A stretch of DNA of 64,000 nt. Source: Clostridia bacterium. Lineage in GTDB: Bacteria > Bacillota > Clostridia > Lachnospirales > Lachnospiraceae. The DNA is taken from contig CAJTFD010000015.1 in NCBI GenBank assembly GCA_910575625.1, positions 1 to 64,000 of the forward strand. Reading direction: 5' to 3'. Shown piece by piece: positions 8,540-18,800 of the stretch. The translations under genes and the position numbers were made by a program. Numbering within the stretch: the stretch's first letter is position 1; each line of letters starts with the position of its first letter. The notes below the pieces were generated by a model. It was not told the DNA's origin. It saw nothing but the letters and a program-made list of their open reading frames with translations, and searched no databases.

Positions 8540-10129
8540 TCACTCCATCGCAACAGAGATATTCCCCATCAGCTCCCAGGCCGCATCCCTCTCCCGCCTC
8601 TGCTCCGGCGTCAGCTCTTCATAGGGGCACAGCATCGGATGCTGCCGCGCCGCGTCGTCGCGGACAGGACCATAACTCCAATTGTAAAAGATATAAAATC
8701 GGAGCCACCGCATATGATCCAGCTTGCGGTACATCTCCCTGGCCTCCTCTGAAGACTTTGTCATACAATATCTGTCATACGCCTTCTGTACTGCGGAGGG
8801 CACAAGTCCCGTGATCGTCTCATCTTCCAGGAGGATCCTGGTCTTCATCAGGAGGTGGTCCGCCGCCGCGATCTTCGACTGTCGGTGCAGATCGTCCAGT
8901 TCATCCCAACTGAGAGTGGGATATGTGACCGACCTGCGGAAGATCTCATTGATCGTCACCGCCGCCCGATCCAGATCCGTGCGGATGATCTGCTGGGAGG
9001 TATAGATATCCTCATCCGCCCCAAAATAAGAGATCTCCGGCACTTTCCGGCTGCTGCGCAGATCGATGCGCCCGGATATCCTATAATATCTGTTCAGTGT
9101 CCAGAAGATCTCCCAGCCCTCTTTCTCCTCATCCACACAGATGATGATGCGGTCCGCCCTCTCCAGGATCTGTCTCTCCCGCGCCCAATCCCCCTCGTGG
9201 AAGATCAGCGAATCCCTCTCATCAGACTCTGTATCCAGGGAAAACAGCTCGCCGAGACAGTCATGTATGGCGAGAAACTGCCGCGCATCGCCAAAGATAT
9301 GATAAGCCACATGCTGCTCCACCGAAATGACATTGGTCAGTATGGCCTGCTCCAGGATACTGCTCCCATACCCCCCGAATCCGATGAGCACGATCATATC
9401 CTCATGGCGGCACAGCGGTTTCGAACGCCAGTATTGCCGGGCACAGCACTCATAACTGTGAAAAAATCTTATATTCTCCCCCAGCTTATCCTGTCCATTC
9501 GTGGTCCGGGCATAGACCTGTGCCGGCAGCCCATGCAGGCCGACCACCCGGCTGTTCACACCGCTGTCATTTTCCCTCATAAAAAAGATCTTGCACTCCG
9601 CACCGATCCCCTTCTTTTTCGCCACGATCTTATCCGGAGACGCGCTGGCATATACGCACGGATGATCGGGGAACTCACTCTGGCTGCCCCTTCTCTCCCC
9701 GTAGATGATCAGTGCATTTGGATCTTCCCTATAGATATCAGCCGCCAGTGTATCCGCTTCCACGCACTGATCCGCAAAATAATACCAATTCTTATGCCGC
9801 TGCAGACTGAGCAGGAGAAAAGGCATCCCTTCACTGGTGATAAAGGAGACGACCGCACCGAACATCGTCACCATGATCCCGGCAGACAAGAGCACAAAGA
9901 CCACACCCACCGCGTGCCCCAGAGGTGTCACCGGCACCATGTCGCCATATCCCACCGTGGTCAGAGTCACCAGCGAATACCAGAAGGCATCCCCAAAAGT
10001 CCGGATCACCGCATCGCTGTCGGCAGACTCCGAACAATAGAGGATGGTCAGCAAAACAATATAGACCAGCGCTATGACCAACACCAGATCCAGATAGATC
10101 CTCTTTCTCCCTCTCATGCCATCCATCAT
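8540..10129 (-). CDS. Two-helix K+ channel with Rossmann-like domain and C-terminal RyR domain
   Basis: 529 residues. A hydrophobic helix (about 11-31), a pore loop with the selectivity filter TVGYGD (58-63) and a second helix (about 70-97) form a classical potassium channel module. The cytoplasmic part contains a dinucleotide-binding-like segment IVLIGFGGYGSS near residue 255, resembling TrkA-N/RCK folds but divergent. The last 75 residues (HMRWLRFYIFYNWSYGPVRD, then CPYEELTPEQ) match the RyR repeat domain known from ryanodine receptors and found in bacteria next to nucleotide-sensing and conflict proteins. I infer a ligand-gated channel; the ligand is unknown. Starts at 10129 or 10126 are possible (AGGAGG upstream). 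The gene follows a truncated ATPase ORF by seven bases and appears to be last in a minus-strand operon with mntP. Confidence 0.85.
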   Translation of the reverse strand: MMDGMRGRKRIYLDLVLVIALVYIVLLTILYCSESADSDAVIRTFGDAFWYSLVTLTTVGYGDMVPVTPLGHAVGVVFVLLSAGIMVTMFGAVVSFITSEGMPFLLLSLQRHKNWYYFADQCVEADTLAADIYREDPNALIIYGERRGSQSEFPDHPCVYASASPDKIVAKKKGIGAECKIFFMRENDSGVNSRVVGLHGLPAQVYARTTNGQDKLGENIRFFHSYECCARQYWRSKPLCRHEDMIVLIGFGGYGSSILEQAILTNVISVEQHVAYHIFGDARQFLAIHDCLGELFSLDTESDERDSLIFHEGDWARERQILERADRIIICVDEEKEGWEIFWTLNRYYRISGRIDLRSSRKVPEISYFGADEDIYTSQQIIRTDLDRAAVTINEIFRRSVTYPTLSWDELDDLHRQSKIAAADHLLMKTRILLEDETITGLVPSAVQKAYDRYCMTKSSEEAREMYRKLDHMRWLRFYIFYNWSYGPVRDDAARQHPMLCPYEELTPEQRRERDAAWELMGNISVAME

Positions 10130-10135
10130 CTCCTC

Positions 10136-10375
10136 CTAACCCCTGATCCACTGACCACTGCCGTCCACCGCTTTTCCAAAGAACGCCCCGATCATATCCT
10201 CCGCCACCATTTTCCCAAAACGCCTGGGCCTGGTGATACAGAGATGCCTCTGTGCGTCCAGCTCCATCCCGGAAATGATCTCATCCAGCAAAGCCGACCT
10301 GTCTGCAAAAAATCTGGTGTCAGCGATATTTTGAAATCCCTCGTAAGGAGTCCTGCTGTTTATAAATATCCCCAT
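10136..10375 (-). pseudogene. Truncated AAA-ATPase-like (PF09820-type) N-terminus
   Basis: Only 79 codons. The sequence MGIFINSRTPYEGFQNIADT followed by FFADRSALLDEII and ITRPRRFGKM is the N-terminus of the AAA-ATPase-like/PD-(D/E)XK family, which normally runs to more than 500 residues. It ends soon after the Walker A-like RPRRFGK. It keeps a good start (GGAGG eight bases upstream of ATG). Its stop lies inside the region that supplies the ribosome binding site of the K+ channel, so it could still act as a coupled leader peptide. Most likely it is a deletion remnant. Confidence 0.7.
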
Positions 10376-10402
10376 CTCTCACATACCTCCAAACATTTTA
10401 CC

Positions 10403-10966
10403 TCATAACACCCCCAGATGCTCCAGCAAGATCTTAAAAGCCATCAAGATCAAGATCCCGCCGCCCGCCATCTGCGCCTTCGCCTGATACTTCGCCCCAA
10501 AGACATTCCCGATCTTAACCCCCGCCGCACTCAGACAAAAGGTGGTGACCCCGATGATAAAAACCGCCGCCCCGATCCACACCTCCAAAAAAGCAAACGT
10601 CACCCCCACCGCCAGGGCATCGATGCTGGTGGCCACCGCCAACATGGTCATGGTCTTCACATCAAAGGACGGATCGGCCTGAAAACAGCCTTCCGCCTTC
10701 CTGGCATCCTTTAACATATCCAGACCGATGACGACGAGCAGCGCAAATGAGATCCAATGGTCGACCCGAGAGATCGCCGCCTGAAAATGCGTGCCCGCCG
10801 CGTAGCCAAAAAGCGGCATCAGCGCCTGGAACCCGCCAAAATACGCCCCTGCCAAAACCGGATACGTCCATCTCATACTGGACAGGGACAGCCCCTTACA
10901 GATGGAGACTGCAAATGCGTCCATCGACAGCCCCACCGCGATCATAAACAACGAAAAAAAGTTCAC
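10403..10966 (-). CDS. mntP: Manganese efflux pump MntP
   Basis: 187 residues from a GTG start at 10966 that overlaps the stop of the upstream gene (GTGA), with GGGAGG six bases ahead. Six hydrophobic segments and the two inverted-repeat signatures SMDAFAVSICKG (near residue 14) and TSIDALAVGVTF (near 110) are those of the MntP family, with the conserved aspartates in the membrane. It exports Mn2+ to relieve manganese excess. No yybP-ykoY-like leader is visible, because the gene is internal to an operon. Confidence 0.92.
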   Translation of the reverse strand: MNFFSLFMIAVGLSMDAFAVSICKGLSLSSMRWTYPVLAGAYFGGFQALMPLFGYAAGTHFQAAISRVDHWISFALLVVIGLDMLKDARKAEGCFQADPSFDVKTMTMLAVATSIDALAVGVTFAFLEVWIGAAVFIIGVTTFCLSAAGVKIGNVFGAKYQAKAQMAGGGILILMAFKILLEHLGVL

Positions 10967-11922
10967 TCTAACCTCCCAAATTCCTGATAGACCGCCGCCG
11001 AGATCTCCCGGATATGCTCCCGCGCCATCCAGGTATCCGTAAGGCCCGCAGACATCACGCAGAGAACATAATCCCGCCCGGGACCGTAGACGATCGCCGC
11101 GTCGTGTTCCATCGTACTGACCTCCCCGGTCTTGTTGGCCGTCACCGTGCCCTCCGGCAGACCGGCGGGGATCTTCTCTCTGCGCTGCTGTGCTTTCAAA
11201 AGCTCCAGCATCTGCCCGGAGGCTTCCGGGGACACGCACGCGCCTTGATATACCTTTTCCAGGAAAAGACCGCAGTCTTTGACAGATGTAAAATTCTTCT
11301 CCGCCGGTTCCACATCCCGGTGATCTTTCAGATCCCTGCCCTGCTCCGTGTCAACACATCCATTGGCATCCGCGAACCCATTGACGATCTCCCGCCCCCT
11401 TGCATGACTGGTACCGTCAGGACTCAGAGCCTCCACCAACCGGTTCGACGACTCGTTGTCGCTGACCGTGATCATCTGCCGCAGGAGTTCCTGGATCTGG
11501 GATGTATCAGCCAGCGTACCATCCTCGATCGCCTGCCAGACAGCCCCCATGATGTACAGCTTGATCAGGCTGGCCGATTCCATCTGATGGCCGTTGATCT
11601 CAAAAGAACCGCCGCCTGTCAGGTCTTTCACATAGACCGCCCAGTCTCCATCCTGAAAGCCTGCGACCATCTCCTCCACCACCGTTTTGACCCCTTCCAT
11701 CTCCTGCTGCCGCCGCCGCTCCTTTTTTTCCTTCCTGGCCCGCCGTGCATCCTCCTTTTTTGCCCGGCGCTCCGCCTGCTCCTGTTCCGCTCTCAGACGG
11801 GAGATATCCCCATACATCCGCCAGCAGCCATACAAAAGCCCACCCAGACAGATGAGCAGCACAGGGATCAGCACATAAAGCCTCTCCTTTTTCAAAACCT
11901 CCCCACATCCTTTCCGAAACAC
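10963..11922 (-). CDS. Membrane-anchored class A beta-lactamase-like serine hydrolase
   Basis: Up to 319 residues. An N-terminal membrane anchor (YVLIPVLLICLGGLLYGCW) is followed by a highly charged coiled coil (about 45-75) and a penicillin-recognising domain outside the cell. SxxK is in MESASLIK, SDN in VSDNESSN and KTG in ANKTGEVS. The Glu166-bearing omega-loop motif ExxLN of true class A beta-lactamases is not evident, so hydrolysis of beta-lactams is doubtful; a peptidoglycan or peptide role is possible. The start is uncertain. The GTG at 11922 lies in an inverted repeat without a ribosome binding site, while a GTG at 11874 has AAGGAGAGG upstream. It overlaps mntP by four bases. Confidence 0.82.
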   Translation of the reverse strand: MFRKGCGEVLKKERLYVLIPVLLICLGGLLYGCWRMYGDISRLRAEQEQAERRAKKEDARRARKEKKERRRQQEMEGVKTVVEEMVAGFQDGDWAVYVKDLTGGGSFEINGHQMESASLIKLYIMGAVWQAIEDGTLADTSQIQELLRQMITVSDNESSNRLVEALSPDGTSHARGREIVNGFADANGCVDTEQGRDLKDHRDVEPAEKNFTSVKDCGLFLEKVYQGACVSPEASGQMLELLKAQQRREKIPAGLPEGTVTANKTGEVSTMEHDAAIVYGPGRDYVLCVMSAGLTDTWMAREHIREISAAVYQEFGRLE

Positions 11923-12167
11923 TCTAGAGTGTGTCTCAGAGTGTCGACAAAGTCGCCACTCTGGTAAAATCCATGGCTTACGCCATAAATTTTAATACTG
12001 GAGGATAAAAGCCCGATCTGCTCGCACAAGGGCTAAAGCCCCTACAGATCGGGCTTTTTGCAAGTAGCCGGAAATAAATTCCGTCTACTTGATCCCAGTT
12101 CGAGGGCACAGCCCTTCGAGCACCCATGAGCAAACGACACTTTATCTACAGTCTGCGACACACTCTA
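11921..12167. repeat. Inverted-repeat element between addA and the serine hydrolase
   Basis: The ends carry TAGAGTGTGTC and its complement GACACACTCTA, the same terminal motif as the element at 48934. The right-hand repeat supplies the stop codon of addA, and the left one overlaps the possible GTG start of the serine hydrolase. Inside is a strong hairpin (12007-12058). No coding potential was seen in the whole interval. A MITE-like origin is inferred. Confidence 0.55.
12007..12059. terminator. Strong hairpin, probable bidirectional terminator
   Basis: A 14-pair perfect stem AAAAGCCCGATCTG/CAGATCGGGCTTTT with A-rich and T-rich flanks, suitable for stopping transcription downstream of addA and also in the plus direction. 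Confidence 0.7.
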
Positions 12168-15100
12168 AACCAACAACGCTTTCCCCAGCCGGAACGCATA
12201 CAGATATCTCTCCTTCACCCGCATCCCCGTCAGCCGCTCCAGCGCCTGCCCATAATATTCCAGCTGGATCTTGTACCGCTCCACTAACTTCTCTTCTTCC
12301 CCCATTTTCACCCAGTCGGTCTTATAATCCACCACCACCAGTTCCCCATCTTCCTCAAAATACGCGTCGATGATCCCCTGGATGAGCACCTCTTCCTCAT
12401 CACTCCAGGACGCATCCACCTCCGACGCCCGCTGGGCGATCACGAACGGCTGCTCCAGGTACAGGAGCCCCCGCCGCTGCGCATGCCCCATACGCCGCCC
12501 CAGTGGGGAAAATGCCAACACAGTCAGATCCTTTTCCCGGATGCAGGTCCGCTCCTGTGGGGAGATCCGGCCCTGTTCGGCCCAGCGTGCCAGCTGCCTG
12601 CTCACACCGCCCTCTTCGCATGCCTCCGTAAGATCCAGGTACTCCATCGCCTTGTGATAGGCCGTCCCCCGAGCCGCCCCCTGCAGGGCGTCCTCCTTTT
12701 CCTCGATAAAATCCGGGACCAGGGGGATGATATCCGGCTCGAAATACAGCAGTTCCCCGTCCTCCTCCCCATGGCCCTCCCGCCTCTTGATCTCCGATAC
12801 AGAGACTTTCATCGGGATGCCCCGCCGGTCCTCATAGGGATACGCGAACGAAAACCTTTCCTTTAAGAGCTCCCGTGTGGGCGAATGGAAGACTTCCTCT
12901 CCGTCCCCGGAAAACAAGATCTCTTTTTGGACGATCCCTTCCGTCTGCTGCTCCACCTGCGCCGCCAAAAGATCCGCCGCCCGGATCACCTCCACGGCAA
13001 AGGGCGCGGTCAGATCAAGCTGCAGATCCGGGCAGCTTTTCGCACAAGAGATCCAGGAAAGGCCGTACGCGTCATAGATCTTCTCCATGACAGGATGGCG
13101 CACCATCGCCGGGAGGATCCAGCCCCACGGATCCCGGGCTTTCTCCAGCGTGTACACCGACAGTTTCTGCTCCCGCCGCCGTCCGATGCCCTGGTAGTCC
13201 AGCAGGCGTTTTTCCAGCTTGGTGACCGTCCCCACAAGGATCAGTTTCTCCTTTGCCCGGGTGAGGGCCACATATAAGACCCGCAGTTCCTCCCCCAGGT
13301 TCTCCGTCAGCGTCTTCTGGCGGATGATCTGACGGATGGCCGTGGATACGCGGACACGCTCCTTGGGGTAGATGGCATCCGCGCCCAGGCCCAGGTCCGG
13401 GTGCAGCAGCAGACGGGCGTTGGCATCCTGCTGGTTGAAACGTTTCCCCATGCCCGCCGCAAACACGATGGGAAATTCCAGGCCCTTACTCTTGTGGATG
13501 GTCAGGATCTGGACTGTGTGGTCCAGGGCACCGGCCAGCGGCACTTCCCCGTAATCCACCTGGTACTTCTGCAGGTTCTCGATATAGCGCACAAAATGGA
13601 ACAGCCCCCGGTAGCTGGTCGCCTCATACTCCCGCGCCTTCTCCACCAGCATCTGCAGATTGGCGGCGCGCTGGCCGCCCGGGGGCAGGGCTGCGGCGTA
13701 ATCGCCGTAACCGGTCACCTTCAGGATATAGAGCAGCAGCTGATGGATCGGCGTGTCCGCCACCCGCGCCCGCACATCATCCAGGCATGCCAGAAACTGT
13801 GACACTCTTTCCCGCAGGGCCGCATCCTCCCCCTCCCGGGCATAGTCCCGGGCCCGCTCATAGAGACTGCCCGGATGACTCCGATGATCCCCCAGCAGGG
13901 CCATCTCCTGGGCATTACATCCCCCGACAGGAGAATGCAGCACGGCGGCAAAAGGGATATCCTGCCGGGGATTGTCGCAGATGCGCAGATAATTTAACAC
14001 CGTCACCACTTCAAGCGCAGAAAAATACCCGGTCTTGGACGGGCTGTACGCCGGGATCCCCTGCGCCGTCAGGACTTTGACAAAAATATCCGACCATCCG
14101 GCGGCGGTGCGCAGCAAGATCACCATGTCCCCGTACCGGGCCGGGCGGTATCCTCCCGTCTCCCCGTCCAGCACCGGATAGACACCCACCAGCTCCCGGA
14201 TCTTCCCGGCGATGGCCAGGGCCTCCAGCTCACGCTGCATCTTCCCGCCTTTTTCCTCCTCCAGCTCCGGCCCGTCCGCCTCCACCAGGCAAACTTCCGT
14301 ATCGCTCTTTGGCTCCTGTTCCATCTTTGGGAACATCGCCCCCGGATGCAGGGCCGCCGCCTCATCATACTGCACATTCCCCACCGCGCGGCCCATGATC
14401 TGATAAAACAGATAGTTTACACCCGCCAGGACCTGTGCCCGGCTGCGGAAATTCTTATGCAGGTCGATCCGCTGCCGGGGGCCGTCCTCCAATGTGTAGC
14501 AGTCGAATTTTTCCATGAAAAGCTCCGGCCGGGCCAGACGGAAGCGGTAGATACTCTGCTTCACATCCCCCACCATGAAGATATTGTTCTTCCCCTGCCA
14601 GACCCGTGAGACTGCCAGCATCAGCTGCTCCTGCACAAAACTGCTGTCCTGGTATTCATCGATCAAGATCTCCTCGAACTGCTCGGAGAGTTCCCGGGCC
14701 GCGGAGGTATACCGGATCTCCCCGTCTGTGCGCTCCACCAGGATATCCAGGGCAAAATGCTCCATATCCGAAAAGTCCACCAAGTTCTTTTCCCGCTTTT
14801 TCTTCCCATACCGCTCCATGAAATCCCCAGCCAGATCCAGCAGGGCGCAGATGGGCCCGCGGCAGGCCCGTATCTGTTCCAGTACATCCCCCAGCTCTTC
14901 CGAAAAATAATCCTCTTTCAGAGATTTCAAGATCTCCTTATACTGCTCCCGGATCTCCTTTACCTGCTCTCGGGCCTGGGGATCTGTCTGGTCATCCTTT
15001 TTCCGGGAGAGAGCCGGAAAGGAAAGGCCGGACAATGCCTGCACATACCCGTCAAAATCCAAGGCCGCCTCCAGCCGGGCCAGGAACGCCCGGTCGCTCT

Positions 15101-15854
15101 CCAGGGCCTGCGCGTACATATAGGGCCCTCCCGGTCCCATCGCCTGGGCAAGGGCTTCCTCCATAAGCTCCGCGGCAGCCTGGATCTTCTTTCCGGCATC
15201 CTTAAGAAGAGCCTGCATCCAGGGAGCCTTTTCCAGCTCCTTTGCCGTATCCATTTCATAGATCTTCCGCCAGCCCTCCAGGGTCTCCCGGGGCCAGGGA
15301 TAGCTTATGGCGGACTCATAGACCTGCAGCAGCAGATCCGTGATGCCCTCGTCGGTCTTCCCGGACGCATAACACTCCACCAGCCTGTAAAAATCCGGCT
15401 TTCCGGCCTGGTATGCCTCCTCCAGGATCTCCTGAGCCACATCCGCCTTCAATAATTTCAGCTCGCCCTCATCCCCGATGCGGTAAGAAGGATCCAGCCC
15501 CAGCCGGTGGAAATAATTGCGGATCACATTCTGGCAGAATCCGTCGATGGTGCTGATCTGGGCGCTGTAGATCAACGTCGATTGTTTCTGCAGATGCAGG
15601 TCATCGGGATTTTCGGCCAGGCGTTTCTCGATGGCCGTGCGCAGCCGTTCCCGCATCTCACCGGCCGCCGCCCGGGTAAACGTCACGATCAGCAGCCGGT
15701 CAATGTCCAACGGTCTTCCCGGATCCGTGACCATGGATAAGATCCGCTCCACCAGCACCGCCGTCTTGCCCGATCCCGCCGCCGCGCTGACCAGGATATT
15801 CCGGCCGCGCAGCCAGATCACTTTCTTCTGTTCATCTGTCCAGGTCATGCCCAT
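12165..15854 (-). CDS. addA: Helicase/nuclease AddA
   Basis: About 1229 residues. It is the UvrD-like helicase subunit of the AddAB (RexAB) complex that processes double-strand breaks and loads RecA. Walker A (AAAGSGKTAVLVERI) follows the N-terminal WTDEQKKVI. Helicase motifs LIDEYQDSS, VGDVKQSIYRFR, TIHKSKGLEFPIV and VALTRAKEKL are in order. The C-terminal RecB-like nuclease has VVDYKTDWV. The start is placed at ATG 15854, nine bases after AAAGGAGG; GTG at 15860 is an alternative. It overlaps the end of addB. The stop codon lies in a repeat end. Confidence 0.96.
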   Translation of the reverse strand: MGMTWTDEQKKVIWLRGRNILVSAAAGSGKTAVLVERILSMVTDPGRPLDIDRLLIVTFTRAAAGEMRERLRTAIEKRLAENPDDLHLQKQSTLIYSAQISTIDGFCQNVIRNYFHRLGLDPSYRIGDEGELKLLKADVAQEILEEAYQAGKPDFYRLVECYASGKTDEGITDLLLQVYESAISYPWPRETLEGWRKIYEMDTAKELEKAPWMQALLKDAGKKIQAAAELMEEALAQAMGPGGPYMYAQALESDRAFLARLEAALDFDGYVQALSGLSFPALSRKKDDQTDPQAREQVKEIREQYKEILKSLKEDYFSEELGDVLEQIRACRGPICALLDLAGDFMERYGKKKREKNLVDFSDMEHFALDILVERTDGEIRYTSAARELSEQFEEILIDEYQDSSFVQEQLMLAVSRVWQGKNNIFMVGDVKQSIYRFRLARPELFMEKFDCYTLEDGPRQRIDLHKNFRSRAQVLAGVNYLFYQIMGRAVGNVQYDEAAALHPGAMFPKMEQEPKSDTEVCLVEADGPELEEEKGGKMQRELEALAIAGKIRELVGVYPVLDGETGGYRPARYGDMVILLRTAAGWSDIFVKVLTAQGIPAYSPSKTGYFSALEVVTVLNYLRICDNPRQDIPFAAVLHSPVGGCNAQEMALLGDHRSHPGSLYERARDYAREGEDAALRERVSQFLACLDDVRARVADTPIHQLLLYILKVTGYGDYAAALPPGGQRAANLQMLVEKAREYEATSYRGLFHFVRYIENLQKYQVDYGEVPLAGALDHTVQILTIHKSKGLEFPIVFAAGMGKRFNQQDANARLLLHPDLGLGADAIYPKERVRVSTAIRQIIRQKTLTENLGEELRVLYVALTRAKEKLILVGTVTKLEKRLLDYQGIGRRREQKLSVYTLEKARDPWGWILPAMVRHPVMEKIYDAYGLSWISCAKSCPDLQLDLTAPFAVEVIRAADLLAAQVEQQTEGIVQKEILFSGDGEEVFHSPTRELLKERFSFAYPYEDRRGIPMKVSVSEIKRREGHGEEDGELLYFEPDIIPLVPDFIEEKEDALQGAARGTAYHKAMEYLDLTEACEEGGVSRQLARWAEQGRISPQERTCIREKDLTVLAFSPLGRRMGHAQRRGLLYLEQPFVIAQRASEVDASWSDEEEVLIQGIIDAYFEEDGELVVVDYKTDWVKMGEEEKLVERYKIQLEYYGQALERLTGMRVKERYLYAFRLGKALLV

Positions 15855-18800
15855 CTCCACATTCCTCCTTTATGGCTTTCCAACATTCCTCCGGGGTGAG
15901 CGGACGCAGCCGCTGGTACACATACCCTCTAAGCCCCTCGTCAAATCCGCAGACGGCCCGGTACGGACACCAGGTGCATGCCTGCTTATTCCCCAGCTCA
16001 TAGGGACTGACCGCGGCCGTCCCCTCCAGGATCTGATCAGAGAGCTGCTCCATCTTCCGTCTGGCAAATCCCATCATCTGCATGAATTGTTCCCCGGAGG
16101 CCACGCTGGAGGTCTTACTCAGCGTGCCGTCTTTCTTAAAAGCGACCGGGATCGTCTCCCCCGTGGCATCCAGTTTCTCAATGATCTCCCTCTTGTCACT
16201 GACCAGACCGTTCATGCGCAGTTCCTTTAAGATCTTCTTCTCCCGGACTCCCGCCGCCTCACCGGCCGCGCCGCAGATCAGCGGGTCTTGGATATTATAA
16301 TAGAAGATCCCCGCCGGTTCCACTTCTTTTTGCGGATGCCTCTCCTGCTCCAACTCCATCGCCCCGTTCAGATACGCCACCAACTGCAGCTGCAGGCCAT
16401 AATATAATGCGGTCAGGTCAAAACGGGTATTCCCCGTCTTGTAGTCGATGATCTTCACATACACTTTTTCCCCGTCCTCATACAGATCCATCCGGTCGAT
16501 GCGCCCCCCTGGAAAATCCACCTCAAACCCCGCCGGGGTAAAGTCCCCCCGCAGCATCTGTTCCTTCAGCGCCCACACCGTGCGGCGCAAGATCCGCTTG
16601 ATCCGCCGGATCATATATTCATTGCGCGCGCTGCTGTGGAGGATCGTACTCCCGTAATCCGCCGCCACCTGATCCACACACTGTCCGATCAGCTGCTCCT
16701 GCTCTTCCTCTGTCAGTTCCGTCCAGGCGATCCGCTCCCGGCGCAGATACCCGGCATAGGCTTCCAACGCCCCGTGCATCACCACGCCCATATCCATGGC
16801 CTTAAATTCATAGTACACCCGGTCCCTCAGCCCCAGGCCGTATTTCACATAATGGGCAAAGGCGCAGGCCGCAAACTGCTCCAGCCGTGTGGGGCTGAAT
16901 GTATCGGGCCGTTCCCCTATGCCGTACAGGACCCGCGCCACACTCTTTCCGATCCGCTCCACAGGGGCCTGGTAAAACGCCGCGTCCACCAGCTGCCGGG
17001 CCGCTTTTTCATAGACGGGCTGCTTACAGTACCATTGGAAAAGTTCCCGCCATGGGGCATCTTCCCGGCCTTTGGCCAGATCCTCCAGCCCCCGGATCAG
17101 CAGCGGGATCCCGTCGGAGGGATGCTCCAGCAGACGGCTGTATGTGGGATCGGCTGCGGCATCCTCCAGGACCAGCGCGGGGAAGAGCCGCCGCAGGCTG
17201 TCGATCAGATAGGCGGGCCCGCAGACTTTCCCTTCCCCATCGGCCCGGCTGTAGGACAGGGTCAGGCAGCGGGAAGGTTTTGTCATATTTAGATACAGGT
17301 AAAATTTCTGGATGTACATGGCTTCCCGACGGGAGGGGGACAGCTCCAGACCTTCCTGCTGGAATAAGATCCGCTCCTGCTCGGAGAGGATGCCCCCCGC
17401 CTTTTTATCCTTGGGGATCGTCTGGTCGCTGACCCCCACGAAGAACAGGGCTTTCACGTCCTTGAGCCGGGTCCGCTCCATGTCCCCCACCAGCACCTGG
17501 TCGCCGCTGGGCGGTATCAGGGCTACCTTCGCCTCCGTGAGCCCGGCCTCCAAAAGTTTCTGGTACTCAGCTATGGTCAGTGTCTCCCCGCCCAGGATGT
17601 GGACCATCTTCTCCATCAGATCCATCACGATGCCGTATATCTGGGCGTACTCCTTTTCCATGGCCCGGTCGCTCCGCTGCCCAAAGAGGAGCTCCCGCCG
17701 TTTCAGTTTTTCCTGCATCCTGTTGTGCACGCCGAAGGCATACAGGCCACGGGTCAGGCTCTCCACCGTGCGGGGCTTCTCTTTACAGCACAGGGTAAAG
17801 GCTTCCACCTCTTCCAGAAAACGCTGCCGCAGGTCATTGACCACTTCGATATCCTCCCCGGACATCCCCCGGTACAGGCGTACCCACCGCTCCTGCCAGC
17901 GGCGGGATCCGCGGATGCCCAAGGCCAGCACATAATTTTCCAGCACATCCACCTCCTCCGGCTTAAGATCGGACATGCCGCAGCGCAGATAGCGGAACAC
18001 ACTCTCATAGGAATAGCTGCACCGGACCAGGTCCACCACCGCCCGCAGGCACTCGATGTAAGGGTTCATCCATATTGTATGCTTCTCATCCAGGAAATAG
18101 GGTATTTCCATCTGCTCCATCACCTGGCGGGCGTAGCTGCCGTAACAGGCCAGGTCCCCGGTGATCACCACGATATCCCCGTACCGGAAACCTTTTTCCC
18201 GGACCAGCCGCCGGATCCGGCGGCCCACCTCCTCCATCTCCTCCTTCGGGTCCTGGGCGGTGAAGAGCCGGATCTCCTCCACCGGACTTCTGTAAACCTT
18301 CCGCCGGAAACGGAAGATCTCCCGCTCCAGGAAATCCAGGGCCGGGGCATCCTTAAAGCGTCCCTGTCCACCGGACATGACCCACTGCTCCGCGATCTCG
18401 ATCTTCTGCCTGCGGGCCATGCGGCACAGGGAGGCGATCATCTTCTTGCTCATGGCAAAGAGCTGGTGCTCCGCGATCTTTCCGTGGGGATCTTCCTCCT
18501 CCCCCAGCGTCACAGTCACCCAGACCTGGGGGCAGAGCCCCAGCAGCACGTCCAGGAGCTTATTCTGCACCGGGGTAAATCCGGTGAACCCGTCCAGGAC
18601 GATCTCGCAGTTTTTTATCTTCTCCCAACGGGGGATGCACGCGCACAGCACGTCCAGGACCTCTTCCGCCGGGATCATGTTGTCCGCCAGGTAACGGTGG
18701 AAGGCATCGTATAGAAGAGCGATATCCTGTAATTTCCGGGCGGTGATCTTCTTTTTCCCATCCACGGCCTGGATCATCTGATCTAGCTGTTCTATGGTGA

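Noticed and set aside
8855..10408. 517-codon open frame on the plus strand
   Set aside because: It lies opposite the K+ channel and the truncated ATPase, has no ribosome binding site and reads as a Pro/Arg/His-rich antisense shadow.
10963..11922. Acquired beta-lactam resistance gene
   Set aside because: The fold motifs are present, but the omega-loop Glu is not seen and the gene sits in a chromosomal operon with mntP.
11921..12167. CRISPR-like repeat
   Set aside because: There is only one pair of inverted ends, with no regularly spaced direct repeats. No CRISPR array was seen anywhere in the window.
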